64,000 nt of DNA from Angiostrongylus vasorum (taxonomy: Eukaryota > Nematoda > Chromadorea > Rhabditida > Metastrongylidae): contig JADANN010000187.1 in NCBI GenBank assembly GCA_018806985.1, forward strand, positions 682,001 through 746,000, read 5' to 3'. Below the pieces are notes generated by a model that had not been told where the DNA came from, made no database searches, and saw nothing but the letters and a program-made list of their open reading frames with translations. A program made the position numbers and the translations under genes. Each line of letters begins with the position of its first letter. Position 1 is the stretch's first letter. Of the stretch, positions 34,545 to 44,888 are shown in pieces.

Positions 34545-34875
34545 TCCATCCGTTCCCCGCAACCGACATCTATAAAGGTCTTCGAACATTTTTTTGCACG
34601 TGTGTTGCGGTTACTGCTTAAGCATTTTCGTCTTCACCACGACTGTGGTTGAATGCTGGTCAAGTCTAACCTCCCTAGAATCCTGGGACACCCATGCTGG
34701 TAAGTTCCCGCGTGGATTAGAGGGAGTCAAGTTGTCCTAGACAAAGCTGGTAACAATTCTCCGACGACAGGGGGATTAGAGGCTTGGTGTGTCCGGAGCA
34801 AAGTCGAATCAGCGCTTGGGTGGGACGACTGGCCCGCATAATGAATGAAGTCACTGCCATTGCCCTAACCGCGCC
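34545..34875 (-). mobile_element. Family 3 SINE-like repeat
   Basis: GAATGCTGGTCAAGTCTAAC, AAGCTGGTAACAATTCTCCG and B-box-like AAGTCGAATCAGCGC in the family order on the minus strand. Confidence 0.6.
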
Positions 34876-35279
34876 TTCTGACAAATTGATTAATGTTTTT
34901 GTGAAAAAAAGGGGGAAGGAAAAAAATTTCAATCAACAGTGAAGTGATACAGGTTCGGCAACGCACTGCCAATAAGTTCGACATATGTTCCCAGGTTAAC
35001 AAAGACCTTTATTAATCCTTGATTAGTGATTTAGTAGCTGCATATCTTCAAAAGTAAAGAACCGACGTAAACGTTACATAACCTTCACATTTGATTTAAT
35101 AGGCCTTAAATGTATTCCTTTCATCTTCGACCTCACGACTGTAATGCGGGGATCCATGTATGTAATACAGACAAGATTCAGTTACTTCTTCCTTTCGCTT
35201 CAACATCCTACGACCACCACCTATGAAGTCCCTGCGCATTCAGCTGCGGCTTGATGGTCTATTATCTTCTTCCCTCACT

Positions 35280-35470
35280 GACACGTTGAATCAGCATGGC
35301 TTCCTTGAAATCTTGAGACATTCCTACTACGGTGACCTCATGTCTTTAACACAGATGGTCGCCGATTGTTGTGGATCAGAGGGAGGTTTGCCGTCTTGCA
35401 ACTAAATTGCTAACAGGAGGATGGTAGCTCCTGGAATTTGTTTACGTTTAGCCGGACTCTCAGATCGTTA
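35280..35470 (-). mobile_element. Diverged copy of the 33.4-kb-type repeat
   Basis: Plus-strand GTTGTGGATCAGAGGGAGGT, GTAGCTCCTGGAATTTGTTT and AGCCGGACTCTCAG correspond to the inverted middle of the 33.4 kb copy and align with 21.6 kb. Confidence 0.45.
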
Positions 35471-36164
35471 TTCGAATTCCTGAGTTTGAAAGAACTTACG
35501 AGGGACGGAAACATCATATCATAACATTGTAATCCCACAACTAGGAACAATCTCAGGATGCTAGCGACTTCTATGGCTAGTCGATTCATCGATCAAGAAT
35601 GGTAAATAATCCAGCGCATAACTTTAAGTTCTTAAAAGTAACTTTTACCCTTTCTCCATTAATGAATGATGACTACTTTCCCGATTCCAGTGCTCCTAGT
35701 TGATTGGTATCGGTTTCCACTAGGCTTATTCTACACTTCTGCATCATTAAGAGAATCATTAATCCTTGCGATTATTTCTAAAGATGATCGTATCTCGCGC
35801 ACTTCTTACTTCATACAACATGACAGTTCAAACGAATGAAAGAAGAACTTCATGTGATATCACTCTGCCGAACTTTATAAATTCTATCAGTTAACTTATA
35901 GATGATCAACGAATATACACCGCCATGTATCATGAGTGCTGCTCGTAGCGTTTCTCTGCAACAATCTACAACAGGGATCACGAACACTTTCACCGATGTA
36001 GCTAATTCTAAATTGTCGTATATCTAACTTGTAAGCGGAACAGAAAGAGATTCCTTATTACCTTTAAGGTATACAGCGAAAACTCGGTGTTGCGATGGCA
36101 CAGATAAAATGTAGATATGTAAACATGACTTCACTCACTATTGCTGTTCTCACTTCAAATCCAG

Positions 36165-36515
36165 GGGCAGGTAGCACAGTGGTAGTGATGTCCATCATCA
36201 CGAGCATGGTGCTAGTTGGATTCCGCCTTGGGCCAACCAAGCTCCCTCATCCCTCCGGGGGGTCGTGAAATCGGTACCGGATTTGTCTAGGAAAAAAAAT
36301 CACTCTCTGCAGTCCAAATGGGAACGCTCCAGCCCTGCTATCTCAGGTCCTCAGGGAGAATTACTCGACAAACATTCTACAACACTCAAGATGAAATGGA
36401 AATCGTCAAGTAGCAACCGAAGCCACACGTAAAAGTTGGAAGATCCTCGTGGACAATGGATTCAAGGAAAAGAATCGAATGTGGGAAGTCCTAGGATCCG
36501 CATGGTATACGTGAA
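36165..36515 (+). mobile_element. Family 3 SINE-like repeat
   Basis: Head GGCAGGTAGCACAGTGGTAG (A-box-like) and GTTGGATTCCGCC (B-box-like), then CTCCGGGGGGTCGTGAAATC and GGTACCGGATTTGTCTAGG; 3' region GTGGACAATGGATTCAAGGA. Confidence 0.65.
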
Positions 36516-37044
36516 GAAGGACCAAATAAATGAAAAATAAAAAAAATAACTTCAAAGCCATTTTGTAACAACGCATATCCAAAAGTTGTACTGCAATTTA
36601 AAATGAGCTGCTAATTAAGTCAGTAACACTTGTTGAAACTATTTTGATCCACATGTCGTTCACTGTGTGATAGTAGAAGCCAAACTGTGGAGGAATACCA
36701 GTGAGTTGAATACTCCAGCAAGTTTCATCGTCAAGCTATTATGCCGAAATCTACAGCGTAGTTGAAAACCTACTATATTAATTCCAGAAATCCGAAAATG
36801 AACCGCAGAGAAGAATGCGTCATTATCACGCGTGACATTGGGCAGTATATAAGGCTGTTATTTTGATGGGAGGGGCATACTACGCTTCCATGTGAACTCT
36901 GTGCGGTTGGTCTCCACGCGACATACTCAGTGGAAGACTCATAGAAAGCGGTGAGTGTGCAAAGCTGTGTTCAATGTGATTGAAATCTTGGTTCAGCGTT
37001 TTCTCTGTTTGGTTATGGAGGTGTTTCGCCGAATAGATTGCTGT

Positions 37045-37150
37045 CAACATGACCTCTCCAGGCTCTGAGGAAGGCGAAATCCGCCGAAAAGTCAGCTTGT
37101 TCGTGAATAAAGAATAAAAATAACACCTCGTGCCTGCTCAACAAGAATAC
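37045..37150 (+). mobile_element. 3' end of the dispersed motif element
   Basis: CCAGGCTCTGAGGAAGGCGA then AATCCGCCGAAAAGTCAGC, followed by GAATAAAGAATAAAAATAAC and ACCTCGTGCCTGCTCAACAA, the latter complementary to the element end seen at 21.9 and 28.0 kb. Gives motif, A-rich tail and terminus in order. Confidence 0.6.
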
Positions 37151-37244
37151 GAAGAACTACTATTTTGAAATTCTTATAAGTTGGTTCTTAACTGAAATTT
37201 TTATAAGGCATGGATACAAAAGAAGGAGTGCTGCCCGGAGTTAT

Positions 37245-37575
37245 ATTTAAAATTCGCCATGAGCACATGCATTCGCCACCTTCTTAACAAGCCGCCGTGG
37301 AACTGCATCAACTGATTCTAGTAGAACTTTCACTGAATAGAAAGCATAGTATGTCACATTCGCCTTTCAAGTTCTTTCAAAGTCACTGACTTGATAGAGT
37401 ACACTTGCTCCTTTAACCAAGCACAAAGAAAAAAGTCGCAAAGTGTTAGGTAAGGGCTTCTGGCGGGATACTCATACGGACCACGACGACCCATCTATCT
37501 GCTTTGGAATTTCATTCAGCCGTTTACCGAACTACACTAACACAATGTGGAGCTGCGCCATCCTGCATGAAAATT
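37245..37575 (-). pseudogene. Decayed mariner-like DDE transposase (C-terminal part)
   Basis: On the minus strand FMQDGAAPHCVSV is followed, after frame changes, by GRRGPYEYPARSPYLTLCDF then FLCAWLKEQVYSIKSVTLKE and, in another frame, VDAVPRRLVKKVANACAHG. These match the order of the second and third catalytic Asp region (QDGAPPH; SPDLTPCDFF) and C-terminus of a mariner/Tc1-related transposase family. Stops and shifts make it non-functional. The SPY in place of SPD removes an otherwise invariant Asp of that motif. Confidence 0.75.
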
Positions 37576-37628
37576 AAGAAATATAAACAAATAAATTGAG
37601 AAAATATTATGATATATAGTATAGGGAA

Positions 37629-37633
37629 ATATA

Positions 37634-37711
<78 letters not shown>
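37629..37711. repeat. AT then AG microsatellite
   Basis: About 54 bp of AT followed without a gap by about 28 bp of AG. Confidence 0.95.
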
Positions 37712-37714
<3 letters not shown>

Positions 37715-38049
37715 TATTAGCACCTTTAAGTAGAGAGTTACTTTCCAGTCACCCCTGTACTCTAGCAAAAAGGCTATGTTATTCCTTCGGGCTTAATCAT
37801 AGCCTTCTTTACTGTCCAAACTAGATCACGATGTAGATATTCAAGTCAAAAAGTAGTGCCCTTAAGGAACACCTTTAACATATAGGCGACTGGATGTGTT
37901 GATCTCAACACGTAGAATTTTCGGCCGTTTACTTTATCACAAAACGTTTGTTTGCTGCAATTTTTTGGACACAATCCATAGTCTATACAACGGAATTGTT
38001 GTGCCATATGTAGTCCGTGAATACTTATTCGTTATGCCTAATAAAATAA

Positions 38050-38120
38050 AAGAAGGATAAAGCTCTAGGCGTTGATCAATCCCTGAGGGATGCGCCATGC
38101 ATTCGACTCCATTAGCCATA
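38050..38120 (-). mobile_element. Family 1 SINE 3' fragment
   Basis: Plus-strand GATAAAGCTCTAGGCGTTGA then TCAATCCCTGAGGGATGCGC matches only the 3' end of the family. A full copy follows 130 bp later in the same orientation. Confidence 0.7.
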
Positions 38121-38249
38121 GAATTCAGCAGGAACACTACTATACGTTGTGTCAAATTATCAGCATTGTGGTGTTGAAGAACAGTTACCAGAAGAAAGGC
38201 CAACCGACTAAACATTATGGTAACGTAAAAACATGTACATTTAAGCTTA

Positions 38250-38526
38250 AAAAAACGATAAAGCTTTCGGCGTTGATCAATCCCTGAGGGATGCGTCATG
38301 AATTCGACTTCATTGAGCATCGTTGGAGGTCACGGAATGCATATCTGGTCTTTACGGTGACTCGCGGTGGCATACCGATGTATCGAACCAGTGCTGCTAT
38401 CCTCCCAGACAAATCTGGTACCAATTTGCCACCCCAAAGCGATGGAAGGCTTGGTGGGCCATGAGCGCGGAGATCGAATCCACTTGTGTGTTGCAGGGCG
38501 CCTCCGATCACTGCGCCACACGCCCC
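38250..38526 (-). mobile_element. Family 1 SINE, full length
   Basis: Well-preserved copy from AAAAAACGATAAAGC to the A-box at 38500-38520 (plus strand GATCACTGCGCCACACGCCC). Confidence 0.9.
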
Positions 38527-38789
38527 TACTATGCTTAATACGTTACAGAAAATCATCTAATAGAATTTTCCAAAGCAAGAAATGGGCGGCGAAAATTTAC
38601 GTGTCATCGTCAAATCGTCGATTTTCCATATTTACTGCTTCTAAGTGAGCATGCTCACTTTGTTTTTTTACTTCTATTTCCCACAATAATCATCAAAACT
38701 GACAGTCTACAATCCCGATTTAATATAATTTCATGGTTGTTACGTAGTTTGAATGATCAAAAATACACATGGCAAAAGTCACAACTCAC

Positions 38790-38889
38790 TCGTATCCTTG
38801 AGATCCTTGAAAAACTCCCATACTGGGTGCGATTTTTTTCTTCCAGCGTTTCTCATCCACGGCGAGTAGCCAGGCAGCAGATCTAACAT
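38790..38889 (-). CDS. First exon of a second BED-finger protein
   Basis: ATG at 38889, only 3 nt after a possible acceptor (GCATATATAG), opens a 33-codon exon that ends at a consensus donor (ACGA/GTGAGT, phase 1). The peptide ends NAGRKKSHPVWEFFKDLKDT. The basic lead-in and HPVWEFF are the N-terminal half of a BED finger (aromatic W and F); the Cys and His ligands would be in the next exon, which I did not locate. A second frame is also open and could instead be spliced to the upstream exon ending at 38971 (AGA AT plus A), reading AAWLLAVDEKRWKKKIAP and stopping at the donor TGA. The BED match, ATG and donor make the first reading likelier. Confidence 0.55.
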
Positions 38890-38968
38890 AAACTATATAT
38901 GCTGCTTGTAAGGTCTCATTTGATGAGAGAATTTGTACCCCCACTAGCCTCTAAAAAATGAGTGCCGT

Positions 38969-39738
38969 TTACATTCTCATCAAATGCAGGTGATTCTCAG
39001 GCTTTTCTTGAAGTCTAATCTGCAGTTCGCCTACGATGAACCCTGGACGGTCTACGTCATATCCAATTGAATTTCTATCATTCTGCTCGATAGGAATGGA
39101 TAAGTTTCGAGGATAAAGACGTTTGATCAGTGAGATACCACGTGGGTTCATCCTCACAAGAAGCTCTACAAAACTAAGGAGTTCGAGGCTTCTGTCCCAA
39201 ACCCCAGCTATCTTCAAACCTACGGCGTTGCAGAGACTGAGGAACAACTCATGACTATCTGGTGGGAGATAAGTAAGAATAAAAGTAACTATATCAAAAA
39301 AAATCGGTGGTGGTGGTGGTTATGTTATCTGATGCTCACCCAAACCCTTAAGCGCTTTGGCACACAACGAGGTAAACAGAATTCATTAGTGCCTGCTTGA
39401 GTTCGATGATTAACAGGGTTATAGGTGATACGGGTGATACAAAGATTCTGGCACTTGCAAAACGGAACTAAACAAACGCAGCATTAGCCTTGATATTCAT
39501 TGCAAAAACAAGTGAGGGAGGAATTGTGGAAAAAAAAGACAGACTAGTTAATGGGCACGTAACCTTCTCCTAGAAGCTTGAAAATCCATTAGACAACAAA
39601 ACGTTTGAAGACCGAGAAAAAGGTGTACAACACTCACGGGCAATACCTAAGGCTTGCTGCTCTTGAATGTTCCGAGGAATCTCGGATCAAACAGGGTGGG
39701 GAGACCGCAAGTAGTTCGATTAAATGTTTATGGAGCAT
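38969..39738 (-). CDS. Two-exon gene of unknown function
   Basis: Exon 1 follows a strong acceptor (TTTTTGGTCTTCATAG at 39782), has ATG at 39738 (MLHKHLIELLAVSPP...), and ends at GTGAGT (39638) or, nine nt earlier, GTATTG (39647); both leave phase 2. Exon 2 (39254-38969, acceptor ...CACCAGATAG) joins in phase and reads HELFLSLCNAVGLKIAGVWD ... MNPRGISLIKRLYPRN ... YDVDRPGFIVGELQIRLQEK, ending HLMRM at TAA. About 128 residues; no signal peptide or membrane segment is evident and no family is recognised. The upstream gene stops about 200 nt before its acceptor, with AATAAA in between, which suggests SL2-type trans-splicing in an operon (inference). Confidence 0.5.
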
Positions 39739-39895
39739 CTCTGGTAACTTGTTGCGATGACAAAACTCGACTCCAATACCACTATGAAGACCAAAAATCA
39801 CAAAAACAACCGCTTTCAACACCTGACTCGAACTATTGCAGTCCGAAGAAGGCGAAGACGACGAAGCGTTAGCCCCAATGAAGTTTTGTAACAAG

Positions 39896-39901
39896 TTTAT
39901 T
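39896..39901 (-). terminator. Poly(A) signal between two minus-strand genes
   Basis: AATAAA 88 nt after the TGA at 39989 and about 115 nt before the acceptor of the next gene. Confidence 0.55.
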
Positions 39902-39988
39902 TTAGCGCACCAATCCAACAGGACACTAATGTTCCACAGGAATTTCATCAAAAGGCGGAATAAAGCAGAGATTTGTGGAACAATTCTT

Positions 39989-41232
39989 TCATTCGACGTA
40001 CATCTTTTTTAGAGAATCAACAGTACCTTTGGCACCATTCTGAACATGTTGCGATTGGGCGACGTTTATTTGTTGTTGAATATGTGAAATGGCAGCATTG
40101 AGATCCATGGGTGTGGAGACGAGTGTCGTTGTGTCGCCACCACCGCCAGACGTAGCTGATTCTGAAGTCGACGGAGAAGTCGTGAACTAAAAGTGCAAAA
40201 CTGACGCACAGAATTGATTCTATTCAAACAGCCAAAACCAACTGCTACCAGGATGTCGATGTTCGACCCTGGTCAAATCTTAGCTGGGCTTCTGGGTGGA
40301 AATATCGAACTTCTTTTCATTTTCAAAGACTGCTGTTGGAATGAACGTTCGACGTATATTGCAGTCATTCAAATACAAGCAAATTTCGTTCCCGCTCTGT
40401 TGGCCGTTAGCGTATCGTGGCAATTGTACAACTCTAATATCCCAAATCAAGTTTACAAGCAACCGGTTTGCGATAAAATAGACGGAATCATAAACGTAGA
40501 AGCAAAAAAAAGCATTTTTGAAAGAAGTTATACTACAGAGATTCCACACCGTTTCTTTTCACAATAATAATTAGACATCGGTAATTATCAAATAGATTTT
40601 TATTGTATGGAGTACATGTTTTTCACACTCCACTATGTAATTAAGCTATGTTACAACCCTTACGGGCCAAATATTGCTTCCGATAACCTCAGTCTATGCG
40701 TGACCTTTAGCTAGCGTTATCTGGATATGAATGGTTCAAGTTCCTTAAAAACACTACCGATCTTACGATTAACGACGACACACTTAAACGAACAATTTTA
40801 TCTGGCCAAATTTCCAGCTACAGCGATCAGTGAGAACATGTTTTGAAGAACTCATTACGTTTGGAAACCAACTAGAAGAGAACCAAGTGTTTCACTTGAT
40901 TTCTGCAATGACAATGAATCACAATTTCCACAACTTATAACGTTAGAGCTAAAAATGGACTCATCTTCTAAGCCGTCTTATATTTTTCGTTTAGGGAACA
41001 TTTACGGATTCTGCTAACGAGGGAAAACATCGACTCACTGTTTCCTTGTCCTTGAACAACGACATGACCACATTGGACTCGTCGTTGCGCGGCGGTAGTG
41101 GTGGCATAGATAGGGACGGTAAAGGACTTTCGGTGACGGCGATTTCCGAAAATGCTATCGTTTCAGATAGCGGTGTGACCTGTCGTACCACTACCGACGG
41201 TGTCGGCGATGGTGTTTCTTCTGGATCCAAGC
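39989..41232 (-). CDS. 3' exons of a Ser/Thr/Pro-rich protein, unknown family
   Basis: Exon 41232-41006 (acceptor GCGTTTCAG; 2 nt then 75 codons) reads LDPEETPSPTPSVVVRQVTP ... SLSMPPLPPRNDESN ... SRCFPSLAES and ends at TCC/GTAAAT in phase 0. Terminal exon 40186-39989 (acceptor CACTTTTAG) continues in phase: FTTSPSTSESATSGGGG, then a more ordered tail MDLNAAISHIQQQINVAQSQ ... VDSLKKMYVE, stop TGA. The low-complexity first part is probably disordered. The Q-rich segment could form a short helix or coiled coil. Upstream exons must exist because the first exon begins inside a codon; those at 43.6 kb are candidates. No domain is recognised. Confidence 0.6.
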
Positions 41233-41576
41233 CTGAAACGCGATATCAGGTCCAAACGGCAAAACATGCAAAAAACTTGTCGAACGTCTCAAAATAACAA
41301 TGAATTAACTGAAACTCTAATATCAGTGCTGACACCTCCCTTAATGGTTTATCAACAGTGTAAAGCAACGAAAAGTGTTACCAATTTTAGTTATGTTGTA
41401 AGCAGTAAGCAACGAGTGCCATAAAAGAAGAACTCAGCGATCACTTCCTTACAATGCCGTTAAAACTAACAGCTATAATAAAAGAGTCAACCGAAATTAT
41501 TACGATGTAAGTTACAAATAGTAGAAAATATTTAAGTGAAACAGATGACTCATGAATTAAACGATAAGAAATATGT

Positions 41577-41985
41577 GAAACAAAGCGTTCAGCGTTGATG
41601 AACTCCTTAGGGATGCGCCGTGAATTGAACGTTGTAGAGGTGACCGAATGCAATTTTGGCCCATGAAATGACTTACAAGAGTCTAGCAAAGTAACAACTT
41701 CTACAAGGTTAATATAAAAATTTCTTATTCGTCTTAGATCTCGGAGCCTTCGCCTTCTTCAGAGCCGCGATAATCCAAGTCGAGTCAGTTCACAGTCAGT
41801 CGTGTTCGCTATGTAGGTGTTCGCAGTTACGATGTCAAATCAGTACTTTTATCCTCTCAAAGAAGTCTGGCGTCAAAATGCCGACCACTAATGTATAGAT
41901 GCCTTAGTTTGCTTGGGAATATGAGATCGAAACAAAGACTATATGATTACTGCACGGCACTTCTAACCACTGCGCTACACGCTTC
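41577..41985 (-). mobile_element. Family 1 SINE split by a nested insertion
   Basis: The 3' half (about 41577-41695) and the tRNA-like 5' half (about 41862-41985, plus strand AACCACTGCGCTAC) are separated by about 165 bp of foreign sequence. That insert contains, on the minus strand, GGCTCTGAAGAAGGCGAAGG and reads YRGSEEGEGSEI then stop, i.e. another copy of the dispersed motif. Confidence 0.65.
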
Positions 41986-42159
41986 CTCAATAAAATCGTA
42001 AGATCGACGCGTGCGGCTTTCCGCATGCACTTGGTTTTACCGTCTAAATAAACTTAAAAGGAAGCAATATCGTACAAATGGATGAAAAATAAGTGGTGGC
42101 CGAAAGTTTTGCGAACAATCGCTATGATTTTGAATAAAAATGACGATCGCACATAAATC

Positions 42160-42440
42160 ACATTATTAAAAACATCTCGTCTAAGAAGGTCATGGTTGTG
42201 AAGATCCTCTTTTGAAGATCTTTTTTCAGTGCATTTCGAATTTTTGTCTCCTCTCCGACAATTTCTAATTGGTGCGCAGTTTTTTCGTGAACGATCTTGT
42301 CCAGTGAGATGGGTAATCGAGTAAAAGCGCGCCGCACTTCAGCGTTTTGGACCGCCTCTATCACATTACAATCGTATAAGCGATTTAACGAAGGATAAAC
42401 GGATAAGAAGCTCACTGAAGTCCAATAGCTCATTAAAAAC
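42160..42440 (-). pseudogene. Possible decayed copy of a cytochrome bc1 subunit 7-like (UQCRB/QCR7) gene
   Basis: A 100-codon minus-strand frame contains NRLYDCNVIEAVQNAEVRRA then FTRLPISLD. This resembles the part of the small bc1 subunit with GLYxDD, a run of acidic residues and EALRRLP. The later conserved LPKEQWTKYEED region is not evident, and no splice sites or regulatory context were seen. If right, it is a diverged retrocopy or relic. The likeness rests on about 25 residues and could be coincidence. Confidence 0.25.
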
Positions 42441-42824
42441 TTGCACACATTCGTGTTCAACTTATGTCAAGCCCACTTAAATAAAAAACGAAGACATGTT
42501 CTGTAAAATGACTTGCATGGATTAATCGACGATCTAGTTGGTAGGGCTTTTTCTTGTCTGGAAAAGTTCACTTATCCTCGAGAGATAATGTCAAACTCTC
42601 ATGATGATAGACTCAGACACCGAAAGTCCGTTCTATGCACCCATATACGGAGCAAGCCTGTTAGAGACATATGTTTCACAATTCCTGAATCATGTCTGTT
42701 TTTCTTTCTTTACTATTGAACTTAGTAAAATATTGCATAACAAAGAAGCAAAAGCGTTTATATTATTTTACATGACCCGATGTCACATACTGTGCTAGTC
42801 CCGGCACTACTTGCTTTCGATTCG

Positions 42825-43120
42825 CTTCCCGACACGTTTATTCCACGAAGATCCTCAAATTTTTTGGTGTGAATTCAGCTGTTTCCTGAGAATTTTTGGT
42901 CATCTTTATGAATGTCGTCGAATGCTGATCAAGTGGATTCCTCCTACTATTCTGGGATACCCGTGCTAGGACGTTTCCAGATCTTCATCATAGGTAGTCG
43001 CCAACTTTTTTGAATTGAATAGACCCAACTTAGGCCAGTCTGATACTAAACTAACCGAACCCGTAGAGATGGTAATTGGTTAGCGAGGTACGAAACCGAA
43101 CCTACTATGAACAGCATTAT
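42825..43120 (-). mobile_element. Family 3 SINE-like repeat, diverged
   Basis: GAATGCTGATCAAGTGGATT, a degraded centre, and TGGTTAGCGAGGTACG near the head on the plus strand. Confidence 0.5.
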
Positions 43121-43460
43121 GCATGAAAGTCTCGAAGACACTATTTAAACGGCAGATGTGATTTCCACAACATAGTGCCGCTTAAAAATGCGTTCTACTT
43201 CGATAACAGGATGGTTCCCTCAAGTATTTGTTGCTTTCTTCATCAAAGACGTTGAAAGATAAACAAATCCGACAATAAATCCAACTTACAAAAAACACAA
43301 CAGCTTTTTTTTTGTTTTCGATTTTCATTGCCCAAACACTACTATTACGTGGCATTGTGATAGCACCCACTTTTAGCTTATTCGGAAAGGCACTCTAAAC
43401 GCTATAAATAAGCTGGAAAGCACCGGCGATACTCGACTCTGCACTTTTCCCAGTTGTCAC

Positions 43461-43774
43461 TCAGTTGTCGAAAAACATCGCCGCAATTGGTGGTGTCATT
43501 TCCTCAATGATCATTAGAAACTGACTTGCCTGCATCCACGACGAGGCATCAACCTGGAAAACAGACCCGCTTTGCACACATACCCCAATGAATAGAATTT
43601 AAACGCGCTCAACTAATACGTGATCACCGACACTCATCTTAGTGTGCACCAACTGGCGGAGACGAATGGCGCGTCCCACATTTGTCTCGAATACGAATTC
43701 CATGCACTCCGTGAAGTTATGAACTTTGGGTATGGGCTGCCTTATCCAGTGTTCGCTCAAAGAACGCACAAATC
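43461..43774 (-). CDS. Candidate exons upstream of the S/T/P-rich gene
   Basis: Exon 43774-43605 reads FVRSLSEHWIRQPIPKVHNF ... ETNVGRAIRLRQLVHTKMSV ... LVER, ending at donor CGC/GTTTAA in phase 0. Next, after acceptor CTGTTTTCCAG, comes VDASSWMQ from 43553. From there the frame either runs to TGA at 43461 (...FLMIIEEMTPPIAAMFFDN), or splices at GCAA/GTCAGT (43526), which is in exact phase with the exon at 41232. The second reading gives a 28-nt exon linking this segment to the gene at 39989-41232. The acceptor at 43775 is weak. Family unknown; coding likelihood is fair from composition. Confidence 0.4.
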
Positions 43775-43991
43775 CTCTCACGTGTATGAAAGAAGAGATG
43801 AGGGAGAATAGTCACTGTAACCATAAGTGAACATAGAACTCCAAATTCACCAGCGATTACCAGCGGTTATGCCCTTCACTGAAAACGTTGGTCATCGTGA
43901 AGTTGGATTGCTTCCGGAAGAATCTAACGTTCTAGGTACGGTGGTTAGTGTCAAGTAAAATATCGGCAGTTTTCCCTTGAAGTATTATTAC

Positions 43992-44765
43992 CACATATTT
44001 ATTTATATGATCTTATAAACTGATCTTCTTTTGCTGATGCGAAGTTGGTATAGGTCTTCGTTGTCGTTGTCGTTGTTGTTGTCGTTGTTGTTGGTGTTGT
44101 TGGTCGATGGCTGACGTTTCGGAGATTCCGCCTTCCTCAGAGCCTGGACGTATTTCATATTAGAATACTTTAATTACTCGGTAGAAAAAAAAGCTAAAGT
44201 ATTAATGAAGATCAAACTTTTAAACAGACGGTGGATTAGGATGTTACAGTCAAATGTAGTTCTACGCCATATTGAACAGAAAGCTACTCACCGTGATGTT
44301 ACGAGTGAGACTGGCCCACGCGTTGTTCACGTGGGGTCGCGAGCAAGACACACCTCGGGGTCAAAATATCATTTTGAAATAGGGCGCCAGGTCACGTGTG
44401 GTAGTGAGGCATTCGTCTTTTCGGTTCATCTGTGGATTCTTGAAACTTATCTAAAACGCCTCAAGAGGTGAGTAGCCTTTCTGTTCAATATGGCATAGAA
44501 CTACATTTGACCGTAACATCCTAACCCATCATCTATTTAAAAATTTGATCTTCATTAGTACTTTGGCATTTTTTCCACCGGGTAATTAAAGTATTCTAAT
44601 ATAAAAATACGTCCAGGCTCTGAGGAAGGCGAAATCGCCGAAACGTCAGCCATCGACCAACAACACCAATAACACCAACAACAACGACAACGACAATGAA
44701 GACCTCTGCCAAACTCGCATCAGCTAAAGAAGATCAGTTCATAAGATCATTTAAATAAATATATC
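43992..44765. mobile_element. Large foldback element, arms about 298 bp
   Basis: Left arm about 43992-44291 and right arm about 44468-44765 are reverse complements with roughly 90 percent identity by eye. The spacer (44292-44467) is unique. Each arm holds a (GTTGTC)n-like tract, GGTCGATGGCTGACGTTTCG, and the conserved string CCAGGCTCTGAGGAAGGCGA / its complement. In the right arm one frame reads RPGSEEGEIAETSA. Two inverted termini of the dispersed motif element flanking a spacer is the simplest description. Confidence 0.9.
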
Positions 44766-44888
44766 AACTGTCTATGCCAAAGCTTATAGAAAGTCGATCT
44801 TTTGAGTTATTATTACCACAACCAGTAGTGAGAGTCTGAGGTAAAATACGAAACGAAATTACCCTGCGAAAGAAGAAAAAAAGGAAGT

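Noticed and set aside
40214..40567. 117-codon plus-strand frame
   Set aside because: Lies in the intron between two supported minus-strand exons; no homologous motif and a competing open frame on the other strand.
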